NCBI GenBank assembly: GCA_949739095.1
Contig: CATIYX010000290.1
Coordinates: 1-7,309 of the forward strand
From: an uncultured Clostridia bacterium
GTDB lineage: Bacteria > Bacillota > Clostridia > RUG12999
DNA: 7,309 nucleotides
Direction: 5' to 3'
Shown here one piece after another: positions 1-6,043 of the stretch. Numbering within the stretch: position 1 is the first letter of the stretch; every line of letters starts with the position of its first letter. The notes below the pieces were generated by a model that did no database searches, was not told the DNA's origin, and worked only from the letters and a program-made list of their open reading frames with translations. The position numbers were made by a program, and so were the translations under genes.

Positions 1-19
1 ACATAGTGAAAAACTATGT
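1..19. repeat. Short inverted repeat at the window's left edge
   Basis: ACATAGT (1-7) and ACTATGT (13-19) are perfect inverted copies separated by GAAAA, so an RNA from either strand could form a 7-bp hairpin. No T-run follows it on the plus side, and the minus side lies outside the window. It may be the end of a larger structure belonging to the neighbouring gene. No coding region is supported anywhere in 1-155. Confidence 0.35.
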
Positions 20-90
20 ATCCCTGCCACTTCTTTGTTTAGTAATGACAGAAACAGCAGTGCGATAATATAGATGGAACTAATAGAGTG

Positions 91-125
91 TATAAAAATA
101 GAGGAGTGCTCAGCACCTTTCTATT
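91..125 (-). terminator. Probable intrinsic terminator of the LysR-family gene
   Basis: Read on the minus strand, 125-97 folds into an imperfect hairpin. AATAGA pairs with TCTATT at the base, then come two G-U pairs and one mismatch, then GTGC pairs with GCAC around a three-base loop. A T-rich run (TATTTTTATA, 100-91) follows. It lies about 30 nt past the regulator's stop codon, where its terminator is expected. The stem is AT-rich and imperfect, so its efficiency is uncertain. The plus-strand reading lacks a T-tail. Confidence 0.5.
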
Positions 126-155
126 CTATATGATTTTGATTTCTAAATATGATGT

Positions 156-1046
156 TTACGATAGTTCATCGCCAAAAGTCTCCTGTAACTGTTTCAAAAA
201 CAGTTCAGCGGGTTTTGAAAAAATTTGATATTTTTTCCAGGCGACAACCAAACGCGCTGTCATTTTAGGTGCAAACGGACGGAAACAGAGTTCATTTTCT
301 TTAGAAGTATTTGCAAGTCCGTCAAGCGTGACAGCACAGCCAATACCTTCTTTTACCATAAGGGTTTCATTATAGACTAAATTATGGGTTCCTATGATGT
401 TAAGTTCATCCATTGAATAGCCAAGCCAGCCAGAGAGTTCGTTTTGGCTGAATGCTTGTCTGGAATGAAGAAGAGGAAGTTCTTTTAGGTCATGTGGCGT
501 GATATTTTGATGTGCCGCCAGCGGATGGTCAGTTCTCATCAATAATCCCCAGGTATCTGTTGCCGGCAATATGATATGGTCATATTTTTTTAAATCAATC
601 AATCCCACAAACAATCCAAAATCAATTAAGCCTTTATCAAGCTTTTCTGCCGTATCATCTCCGTCACCACTGATAAAGTGATATCGGATATTGGGATATA
701 ACTGAAGCAAAGTCTTGATTGTTTTTGCAATATATTGGACGGCAATAGTTTCGCCGCCGCCGATATAAATATCTCCGCCAATAATATCTTTTTTATCTCT
801 GAATGCGGATTCGGTTTTGTCAGCTAAAGCCACGATTTCCTGTGCATGTTTACGTAGAAACATACCATCCTCAGTCAGTGCGATTTTTCTTTTTCCGCGG
901 ATAAACAATGTTACACCAAGTTCATCCTCTAAATCTTTTAGTTGTTTGGAAAGTGTTGGTTGTGTGATGTGTAATACATTGGCGGCGGCGGTTATATTTT
1001 CTTCCCGCGCAACCGCAAGAAAGTATCTTAAAACACGCAGTTCCAT
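156..1046 (-). CDS. LysR-family transcriptional regulator
   Basis: This is a 296-aa cytosolic DNA-binding regulator of the usual LysR length. Residues 1-60 form the winged helix-turn-helix. The recognisable core is ITAAANVLHITQPTLSKQL at about 18-36, followed by LEDELGVTLF. A linker helix follows, and from about residue 91 a periplasmic-binding-protein-like effector domain begins (GDIYIGGGET) and runs to the C-terminus. The reading frame is open 19 codons further upstream, but the ATG at 1046 is chosen because family members start with M-E-L/I-R and a GGAGGT lies 7 nt upstream. The longer form would also run through this gene's own -10 box up to its -35. It is divergent from the enzyme operon at 1202-5869, the classic arrangement for a LysR protein controlling its neighbour in response to a small inducer. 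The ligand cannot be predicted. Family assignment is secure; the target is inferred from position. Confidence 0.95.
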   Translation of the reverse strand: MELRVLRYFLAVAREENITAAANVLHITQPTLSKQLKDLEDELGVTLFIRGKRKIALTEDGMFLRKHAQEIVALADKTESAFRDKKDIIGGDIYIGGGETIAVQYIAKTIKTLLQLYPNIRYHFISGDGDDTAEKLDKGLIDFGLFVGLIDLKKYDHIILPATDTWGLLMRTDHPLAAHQNITPHDLKELPLLHSRQAFSQNELSGWLGYSMDELNIIGTHNLVYNETLMVKEGIGCAVTLDGLANTSKENELCFRPFAPKMTARLVVAWKKYQIFSKPAELFLKQLQETFGDELS

Positions 1047-1053
1047 AGGTAGC

Positions 1054-1059
1054 ACCTCC
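1054..1059 (-). promoter_or_regulatory. Ribosome binding site deciding the LysR start
   Basis: Plus-strand ACCTCC reads GGAGGT on the minus strand, 7 nt before the ATG at 1046. No comparable site precedes the upstream in-frame ATGs. Confidence 0.8.
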
Positions 1060-1074
1060 ATATTTAATAGCATA

Positions 1075-1103
1075 ATTATACTGTATATTACCATTCCTGT
1101 CAA
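1075..1103 (-). promoter_or_regulatory. SigA-type promoter of the LysR gene
   Basis: On the minus strand the -35 is TTGACA (1103-1098) and the -10 is TATAAT (1080-1075), separated by 17 nt, a full match to the SigA/sigma-70 consensus. Transcription should start near 1068, giving a leader of about 20 nt that holds the ribosome site. Such a strong basal promoter on a regulator usually implies repression by its own product. Confidence 0.85.
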
Positions 1104-1119
1104 CTATGATAAAATATAG
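1104..1119. promoter_or_regulatory. Possible LysR-protein binding site (CTAT-N8-ATAG dyad)
   Basis: CTAT (1104-1107) and ATAG (1116-1119) form a dyad that directly abuts the -35 of the leftward promoter. It is centred about 54 nt before the predicted start of the rightward promoter. LysR activators usually hold a recognition site upstream of the -35 of their target, near the edge of their own promoter, and this fits. The local sequence is very AT-rich, so chance dyads are likely. The arm spacing (8) also differs from the commonly cited 7. Confidence 0.3.
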
Positions 1120-1130
1120 AATATAAGTAT

Positions 1131-1159
1131 TTGCTATTTTAACATAATGTTATTATAAT
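1131..1159 (+). promoter_or_regulatory. Promoter of the rightward operon
   Basis: TTGCTA (1131-1136) and TATAAT (1154-1159) are separated by 17 nt. The -10 is perfect and the -35 matches four of six consensus bases, as expected of a promoter that may need an activator. The predicted start is near 1166, leaving a leader of about 36 nt with AAAGGAGG at 1186-1193. It should serve the genes from 1202 to 5869. Confidence 0.7.
1140..1152. promoter_or_regulatory. Palindromic operator candidate inside the promoter spacer
   Basis: TAACATAATGTTA is a perfect 6-1-6 palindrome. It also satisfies the T-N11-A rule of LysR-family sites, with T at 1140 and A at 1152. It falls wholly between the -35 and -10 of the rightward promoter. 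A protein bound here would cover the polymerase site, so repression without inducer is the natural reading. Assignment to the adjacent regulator is inferred from position and symmetry. Confidence 0.45.
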
Positions 1160-1201
1160 AAAATTAAAGTTAGTTGAGGATGTGCAAAGGAGGCATTTCA
1201 G

Positions 1202-1435
1202 ATGACTCAAAAGCAAATGGAGGAATTTAAAGTAATTGAAACGTTAACTGATGCAGGCTGCAATAAAGGGATGATAGAGGATTTTTTAAAGAAAGCAAAA
1301 AATGATAGCGAAATGCTTCGGTGGCTCGTAGGATATCGCACTATAATACTGGATGAAGTGCATAAATACAATAAAGAGCTGGATTGTCTTGACTTTTTAA
1401 TTTACAAAATAAGAAAAGCACTGAATTTAATTTAA
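1202..1435 (+). CDS. Small helical protein of unknown function, first gene of the operon
   Basis: This 77-aa protein is predicted soluble, with no signal peptide or membrane segment. It is rich in charged residues and almost certainly all-helical. Features are EEFKVIETLTDAGC at 8-20, where the pattern suggests a helix ending at Cys20, and a C-terminal helix around DEVHKYNKELDCLDFLIYKI containing His54 and Cys62. The start is firm: AAAGGAGG lies 8 nt before the ATG. From memory of Clostridia genomes, similar small proteins with the VIETL..AGC and DCLDYLxY patterns sit beside LysR genes and flavodoxin or dehydrogenase genes, but I know no tested function and did not search. The two cysteines could be redox- or electrophile-responsive, which is speculation. 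It leads the operon right after the promoter and is separated by 90 nt from the DUF362 gene. Confidence 0.8.
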   Translation: MTQKQMEEFKVIETLTDAGCNKGMIEDFLKKAKNDSEMLRWLVGYRTIILDEVHKYNKELDCLDFLIYKIRKALNLI

Positions 1436-1455
1436 ATAGCAGGAGGGTGGTATGT

Positions 1456-1509
1456 ATGAAAAATGAAGGAGGACGATTAATGAAATGGTATTGCAAAGAT
1501 AAAACATAG
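1456..1509 (+). CDS. Possible 17-codon small ORF between operon genes 1 and 2
   Basis: An ATG at 1456, preceded by AGGAGG (1441-1446), opens the peptide MKNEGGRLMKWYCKDKT. A second ATG in the same frame at 1480 has its own strong site, AAGGAGG at 1466-1472, and would give MKWYCKDKT. The stop at 1507-1509 overlaps the AGGAGTGAGG tract that precedes the DUF362 gene, so termination here could feed ribosomes to the next start. It could be a leader peptide, a true micro-protein, or the remnant of a decayed gene; the MKWYCK start resembles that of small zinc or rubredoxin-like proteins. The sequence alone does not decide. Confidence 0.25.
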   Translation: MKNEGGRLMKWYCKDKT

Positions 1510-1525
1510 GAGTGAGGTAAGAAAC

Positions 1526-3457
1526 ATGAAAAAACAATTATCATTCATTTTGGGTGTGATATTGATGACAGTACAAGTAAACGCATGGGCGGTAGGAGAT
1601 ATCTTTCCGAAACATGAACCATATGGTGAAAGTGTTGGTGCTATGCCGGGCAGAGTGGTGTGGGCACATGAACCGGATTCTGTTGAATGGGATGGAGCTG
1701 GTTATTGGTGGGAACCAGATCATTTTGATGAACGTGTCATTCAGAACATGGTTGACAGTTCCATTGCAAAATTGGGTGGTGAAAGAACTGCCGCCGAGGG
1801 CTGGAATGTCTTGTTTGTGAGCCGAAATGAAAGAAATGGAGACAGCGGCGGATATAAACAGGGCGAAAAAATTGCAATCAAAGCGAATATCAACGGTTCT
1901 GCAGTAATGGACAATGACACATCAGGACGAACGCAGATGAGTTATACAAATCCTGTATTGCTTAAGACACTGCTAGTTTCTCTTGTAAAAGAGGCGGGAG
2001 TGGCACCAACAGATATTACCGTTTACGATGTATCCAGATTATTTCCAGATTATATGGTTCAAATGTGCAGCGAGGGTATTTTGCAAGGCATAAATTTTGT
2101 AGGGCGTGATAATGGCAAAGCGGATGAAAGTGCGCCGATTGTATGGTCTCGCGAATTTTCAGGTAGGGTGAACTATCTACCGACCTGTGTTACGGAAGCA
2201 AAATATATGATTAATCTTGCAAATTTAAAAGGACATAGCTATGGTATTACGCTTTGCGGCAAAAATCATTTCGGTTCATTTATCAATGGAAATGCAATGC
2301 GCCCACCGGAGGGCGCGAATTTACATCAATGGTTGACAAGAAACGAAATGGGAATTTATAGTCCACTTGCTGATTTAATGGCAAACAAACATCTTGGCGG
2401 AAAAACAGTGCTGTATATGCTGGATGCTATCATATGTGCGACATCTGAGGGCGCATCAATCACCGGCAGCAATGCAAAATGGCAGCAAGCACCATTTGAC
2501 AATGACTATACATCAAGTATTTTTGTATCACAAGACCCTGTTGCAATAGACTCGGTAGGTATAGATTTTCTGACAAATGAACCGACAATTATTGGTCATA
2601 ATAATGCGGCAAATGACCCAACGGTAGAAAATTATTTGCATGAAGCAGGACTTATAGAAAATGCTCCGTCGGGAATAGTTTATACAGATAGCTTCGGTAA
2701 AACAATCAAAAATTTAGGCGTACATGAGCATTGGAATAATCCGGAGGATAAGCAGTATAGCAGAAATCTTGGTAAAAATGAGGGAATAGAGCTTGTGATG
2801 GCGGATAGTGCAGAAGGTAGACCAAAATTGAGCACCGAAAACGGAAAAATTATTGTAAATAACGCTATTTCAAACGGAACGTTGTTGCTTGCGTTTTATA
2901 ATAGCGGTACGCTTGTAAATGTGAAAACCTTCCAAGGAGCTGGAACGATAGAAGTTGATGTAGATAAGTTAATGAAAGATAATGCAATTAACGCATCAGA
3001 TGTAAAGGCGTTCTTTTGGGATTTGGAAAGTATAAGACCATTATGTAATTTGCTTTCTTTACCGCTGGACAACCTGGAGATAACGCCGGGGGGAAACGTT
3101 TCGCCAGAACCAAAGAACACAATAACACTGACGATTAATCAACAGAAATTTACAGCAGAGTTGGAGGAAAATGAAACAACAAATAGTTTTCGATCGCTGT
3201 TGCCAATGACAATTCAAATGAGTGAATTGAATGGCAATGAAAAATATTATAATTTATCCGAAAATCTTCCAACAAATGCGCAAAGTATGGGAACGATTCA
3301 TGCAGGTGATATCATGCTGTTTGGTGCAAACTGTGTCGTACTGTTTTATGAAACCTTTCCGACCTCATACCAATATACAAAAATTGGACATATAGAAAAC
3401 ATTTCGGCATTAAAAACAGCAGTTGGCAGTGGTGGTGTTACAGTAACACTAGAATAA
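1526..3457 (+). CDS. Secreted DUF362 protein with C-terminal cyclophilin-like domain
   Basis: This is a 643-aa exported protein. Residues 1-22 form a Sec signal peptide (MKKQ, hydrophobic core, probable cleavage after AWA) with no lipobox. Residues about 90-400 match DUF362. Recognisable parts are the NPVLLKTLLVSLVKEAG helix, AKYMINLANLKGH, LCGKNHFGSF and SQDPVAIDSVGIDFL. Residues about 437-508 look like the small beta domain common on clostridial surface proteins, ending VKAFFWDLESIRPLC. After a Pro/Gly linker, 531-643 resembles the cyclophilin-like fold family (Cyclophil_like2), with MSELNGNEKYYNL, LPTNAQSMGTIHAGDIMLFG and VVLFYETF. The seven cysteines after the signal peptide are scattered and form no Fe-S motif, although some DUF362 relatives carry ferredoxin domains. 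The start is set by GAGG 8 nt upstream. The lipoprotein gene follows after 22 nt. DUF362 has no settled function. Exported location and domain identities are well supported; the role is unknown. Confidence 0.88.
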   Translation: MKKQLSFILGVILMTVQVNAWAVGDIFPKHEPYGESVGAMPGRVVWAHEPDSVEWDGAGYWWEPDHFDERVIQNMVDSSIAKLGGERTAAEGWNVLFVSRNERNGDSGGYKQGEKIAIKANINGSAVMDNDTSGRTQMSYTNPVLLKTLLVSLVKEAGVAPTDITVYDVSRLFPDYMVQMCSEGILQGINFVGRDNGKADESAPIVWSREFSGRVNYLPTCVTEAKYMINLANLKGHSYGITLCGKNHFGSFINGNAMRPPEGANLHQWLTRNEMGIYSPLADLMANKHLGGKTVLYMLDAIICATSEGASITGSNAKWQQAPFDNDYTSSIFVSQDPVAIDSVGIDFLTNEPTIIGHNNAANDPTVENYLHEAGLIENAPSGIVYTDSFGKTIKNLGVHEHWNNPEDKQYSRNLGKNEGIELVMADSAEGRPKLSTENGKIIVNNAISNGTLLLAFYNSGTLVNVKTFQGAGTIEVDVDKLMKDNAINASDVKAFFWDLESIRPLCNLLSLPLDNLEITPGGNVSPEPKNTITLTINQQKFTAELEENETTNSFRSLLPMTIQMSELNGNEKYYNLSENLPTNAQSMGTIHAGDIMLFGANCVVLFYETFPTSYQYTKIGHIENISALKTAVGSGGVTVTLE

Positions 3458-3479
3458 AAAGGGGAAGGAGAATGAAAAG

Positions 3480-3977
3480 ATGAAGAAACTGATGTCATTA
3501 TTAGTGGTTTTCATGTTATTGGCCGTGAGCATAACGGGCTGCACTGCTGCGCCGACAGAGGATATACCATCCGTTGCAGATAATTTTACAATTATAATGC
3601 AGATTGACAATCCTAACATGACTGTAAATGACAAGAGAAAAGAAATTGACCCAGGTATGGGTACAGTCCCCATTGTCATCAATGACAGAACACTTCTTCC
3701 GGTGCGTGCTGTTGTGGAAGAAATTGGCGGAATCGTCGAATGGGATGATGAAACACAAACGGTTTTGCTCGGTTATCGAAATGATGTTATCACACTTGCC
3801 ATCGGAAATAGGACAGCATATTTAAATGATACACTCAAGATGCTTGATACGGTACCTGTTGTCATTAATGGTAGAACAATGCTTCCCATCAGATTTGTTG
3901 CAGAAGGTTTTGGCTTTACTGTTGAGTGGGAGGAACAGACACAAACTGTCATAATCACGGGTGAAAAGAAACGATAA
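3480..3977 (+). CDS. Lipoprotein with copper-amine-oxidase N-terminal-like domain
   Basis: This is a 165-aa lipoprotein. The signal peptide ends in the lipobox ITGC, so Cys21 should be lipidated and the protein anchored on the outer face of the membrane. After a short linker, residues about 47-161 match the copper amine oxidase N-terminal-like domain (PF07833 type). It is visibly duplicated: VPIVINDRTLLPVR at 63-76 recurs as VPVVINGRTMLPIR at 125-138, each followed about 12-13 residues later by a VEWxxxTQTV strand. Despite the name there is no catalytic amine-oxidase domain and no topaquinone motif. In Gram-positive bacteria this domain is a common extracellular module, probably for binding to wall or protein partners. 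The start is fixed by AAGGAG (3465-3470), since the earlier ATG at 3472 meets a stop after three codons. Its closeness to the DUF362 gene suggests the two exported proteins act together. Confidence 0.88.
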   Translation: MKKLMSLLVVFMLLAVSITGCTAAPTEDIPSVADNFTIIMQIDNPNMTVNDKRKEIDPGMGTVPIVINDRTLLPVRAVVEEIGGIVEWDDETQTVLLGYRNDVITLAIGNRTAYLNDTLKMLDTVPVVINGRTMLPIRFVAEGFGFTVEWEEQTQTVIITGEKKR

Positions 3978-4058
3978 CCATACTTTGCAGCGGTCAAAGT
4001 TAGGGGAGAGGAACAGGGTAGAAAAACGGCATAAATAATTAAAAAAGGAGTAAAGAAA
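3978..4058 (+). other. 81-nt gap with weak hairpin and orphan Shine-Dalgarno-like tract
   Basis: ACTTTG (3982-3987) pairs with CAAAGT (3995-4000) around a 7-nt loop, but no T-run follows, so it is not a terminator. AGGGGAGAGG (4002-4010) resembles a ribosome site but no ATG or GTG follows at a usable distance. The real site of the next gene is AAAAGGAG at 4043-4050. The hairpin could protect or process the mRNA between the exported-protein genes and the enzyme genes. Confidence 0.3.
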
Positions 4059-5231
4059 ATGATGCATTTTAATTTTAACAATCCAACCAACATATTATTT
4101 GGAAGCGGTTCATTAAATGAACTTGGCAATCAGAAGCTTCCTGGAAAAAAGGCATTGCTGCTGACATCAAACGGTAAGTCAACAAAGGAAAACGGCTATC
4201 TTGACAGAACGATAGAGCAGCTTAAAAAAGCGGGTGCTGCATATACGCTGTTCGATAAGATTATGGAAAATCCACTCAAAGAAGTAGTAATGGAAGGAGC
4301 GCAGTTTGCGCGTGAAAACAATTGTGACTTTATCGTCGCATTGGGCGGTGGAGCAGTGCTTGACGCCTCTATTGCAATATCAGCGATGGCGACACATGAC
4401 GGTGATTTGTGGGATTATGTAGTGGGTGGCACGGGCAAAGGACGGCCGCTTGTCAATGCTGGCCTGCCGGTCGTTACTATCACAACAACTGCAGGAACAG
4501 GGTCGGAAGTAAACTGCTGGGGCGTGATTTCCAATCTTGAAACAAATGAAAAAATAGGGTTCGGTGACCCGCAGCTTGTGCCTGTGCTCGCAATTGTTGA
4601 CCCTGAATTGATGAGAACCATACCACCGAAATATACAGCATATCAGGGGTTTGACGCACTGTTTCATAATACGGAAGTGATGATGTCAAACGGTGTAAAT
4701 ATTTTAAGTGAGACAATCGCACTTTCGGCAATAGAACATATTGCAAAATATCTACCGCGAGCAGTGGAGAACGGAACTGATTTGGAAGCGAGAGAACATA
4801 TTGCATATGGAAGCACAATGGCGGGTATTACTATGCAGCTTACCAGCACCACTGCACAGCACAGTATGGAACACGCCATGAGTGCATATCATCATAATTT
4901 GCCGCACGGCGCCGGACTTATCATGATTTCAAAAGCATTTGCTGAATTTTTTATAGAAAAACACGCTTGTGATGGACAGTTTATAAAAATGGCAAGGGCG
5001 ATGGGAATGGAACATGCAAATAAAGCGGAGGACTTTATCACTGCGCTTATGAATTTGCAGAAAGAATGCGGTGTTGCAGACCTTAAAATGAGTGATTATG
5101 GCTTTAAAAAATCAGAGTCTATAACGCTGGCGAAAAATGCAAGGGATACGATGGGCGGTTTGTTTCTGGCGAATCCTTGTGAAATGACAGATGAGGAATG
5201 TGCAGAAATTTTTGACAAATCTTATCGTTAA
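4059..5231 (+). CDS. Iron-containing alcohol dehydrogenase family protein
   Basis: This 390-aa cytosolic enzyme is full length for the family. It is expected to interconvert an alcohol and its aldehyde or ketone with NAD(P)(H). The N-terminal nucleotide domain carries GGGAVLD at 96-102 and TTAGTGSEV at 143-151. The C-terminal helical domain has all four metal ligands expected from FucO-type structures: Asp199 and His203 (GFDALFH), His268 (AQHSMEH, with the conserved His272) and His283 (LPHG). The start NFNNPTNILFGSGSLNEL resembles butanol-dehydrogenase or YqhD-like members, which often reduce reactive aldehydes, but substrate and cofactor cannot be fixed from this. The first of two adjacent ATGs is preferred because AAAAGGAG ends 8 nt before it. 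The flavoprotein gene follows almost at once, implying coupled expression of two reductases. NPCEMTDEEC near the C-terminus is also typical of clostridial members. Confidence 0.95.
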   Translation: MMHFNFNNPTNILFGSGSLNELGNQKLPGKKALLLTSNGKSTKENGYLDRTIEQLKKAGAAYTLFDKIMENPLKEVVMEGAQFARENNCDFIVALGGGAVLDASIAISAMATHDGDLWDYVVGGTGKGRPLVNAGLPVVTITTTAGTGSEVNCWGVISNLETNEKIGFGDPQLVPVLAIVDPELMRTIPPKYTAYQGFDALFHNTEVMMSNGVNILSETIALSAIEHIAKYLPRAVENGTDLEAREHIAYGSTMAGITMQLTSTTAQHSMEHAMSAYHHNLPHGAGLIMISKAFAEFFIEKHACDGQFIKMARAMGMEHANKAEDFITALMNLQKECGVADLKMSDYGFKKSESITLAKNARDTMGGLFLANPCEMTDEECAEIFDKSYR

Positions 5232-5245
5232 ATAGAGTGATTGCT

Positions 5246-5869
5246 ATGAAAGTAGTGTTATTAAACGGTAGTACAAGAAAAAATGGCTGTACTTATACAG
5301 CATTATCTGAGATTGCTAACACGCTAAATCAAGAAGGGATTGCAACCGAGATACTGCAAATGGGAGACTCCTCTGTCCGTGATTGTATAGGCTGTGGTAA
5401 CTGTGTAGATAAAGGATACTGTACATTTAAGGATGATTTGGTAAATGACTGGATTGACAAGGCAAGAGAGGCAGATGGATTGATATTTGGAACACCTGTG
5501 TATTTTGCCCATCCAAGTGGTTATATACAAGCTGTTTTAGATAGAATGTTTTATGCCGGTGGAGAGTATTTCAAACATAAGCCTGGTGCAGTTGTTACAT
5601 CTGCAAGACGCGGCGGAACAACAGCCGCAATAGATACATTAAGCAAGTATTTCGGTATCAGCCAGATGCCGATGATTACTTCTACCTACTGGAATATGGT
5701 GCATGGCAATACCCCTGATGAGGTAAAGCAAGATGATGAAGGAATGCAGACAATGCGAAATCTCGGACGTAATATGGCGTGGCTCTTAAAATGTATTGAA
5801 GCAGGTGAACGGCAGGGGATTAAAGCGCCTATTGCCGAAATGGGGTGCCAGACTAATTTTATAAGATAA
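5246..5869 (+). CDS. Iron-sulfur-flavoprotein-like NAD(P)H/FMN oxidoreductase
   Basis: This is a 207-aa cytosolic flavodoxin-fold protein of the NADPH-dependent FMN reductase family. Residues 1-16, MKVVLLNGSTRKNGCT, form the first strand and the FMN phosphate loop. FGTPVYFAHPSG at 81-92 is the second flavin-contact loop, and SARRGG at 119-124 is also typical. Cys47, Cys50, Cys53 and Cys59 form a compact CX2CX2CX5C motif, the arrangement that binds a 4Fe-4S cluster in iron-sulfur flavoproteins, so a cluster is likely though unproven. The ATG at 5246 is preferred to the in-frame GTG at 5237: the family starts directly with M-K-V/I, and GAGTGA precedes the ATG by 5 nt. This ribosome site is weak, and the gap from the dehydrogenase stop is only 14 nt, so translation may be coupled. 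It is the last gene of the operon and probably an electron carrier or a quinone/electrophile reductase. Confidence 0.92.
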   Translation: MKVVLLNGSTRKNGCTYTALSEIANTLNQEGIATEILQMGDSSVRDCIGCGNCVDKGYCTFKDDLVNDWIDKAREADGLIFGTPVYFAHPSGYIQAVLDRMFYAGGEYFKHKPGAVVTSARRGGTTAAIDTLSKYFGISQMPMITSTYWNMVHGNTPDEVKQDDEGMQTMRNLGRNMAWLLKCIEAGERQGIKAPIAEMGCQTNFIR

Positions 5870-5870
5870 G

Positions 5871-5887
5871 AAAAAACATCGTTTTTT
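5871..5887 (+). other. AT-rich hairpin just after the flavoprotein gene
   Basis: AAAAAAC (5871-5877) pairs with GTTTTTT (5881-5887) around ATC. With only one G-C pair it is weak as a terminator on its own. Its ACATCGTTTTT segment (5876-5886) recurs exactly in the left arm of the strong terminator at 5962-5972, so the first copy could compete for the terminator's right arm. Confidence 0.3.
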
Positions 5888-5959
5888 TGAAGTGATCTAA
5901 TTTGTGTAGATAGTACAAAAAATTGTCTATAGCAAAATATTAAATTTAAAGCAATATAT

Positions 5960-5990
5960 GGACATCGTTTTTCCAACGGTGTCCTTTTTT
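5960..5990 (+). terminator. Intrinsic terminator closing the operon
   Basis: GGACATCGTT (5960-5969) pairs with AACGGTGTCC (5975-5984) over ten base pairs, one of them G-U, around the five-base loop TTTCC. Six T residues follow (5985-5990). It lies 91 nt past the flavoprotein stop and upstream of the next gene's own promoter, so it separates the two transcription units. Confidence 0.92.
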
Positions 5991-6043
5991 ATGATGCAAT
6001 GTGCTGGGAGTTTTGACGGTCAAAGCGATGAAAGAAAGCGCTA

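Noticed and set aside
1..155. Fragment of another gene at the left edge
   Set aside because: No frame with a start, ribosome site or recognisable protein was found. The stretch holds hairpins only.
1047..1103. Upstream starts extending the LysR protein by up to 19 residues
   Set aside because: They lack a ribosome site, would cover the gene's own -10 box and reach its -35, and add residues not typical of the family. The ATG at 1046 has GGAGGT at ideal spacing.
1526..1591. Twin-arginine or lipoprotein signal on the DUF362 protein
   Set aside because: The N-terminus has KK but no RR motif, and no lipobox cysteine. A plain Sec signal with an AWA cleavage site fits.
3480..3977. Copper amine oxidase enzyme
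   Set aside because: Only the N-terminal-like domain is present. No catalytic domain, copper histidines or topaquinone tyrosine motif is seen.
3773..4129. 118-aa minus-strand reading frame over the lipoprotein end and dehydrogenase start
   Set aside because: It lies antisense to two well-supported genes and its translation shows no recognisable domain.
4380..4879. Several minus-strand frames opposite the alcohol dehydrogenase
   Set aside because: They are shadows of a full-length enzyme with all metal ligands and have no recognisable protein features.
5237..5245. GTG start for the flavoprotein at 5237
   Set aside because: No ribosome site precedes it, and the family begins directly at the M-K-V strand encoded from 5246.
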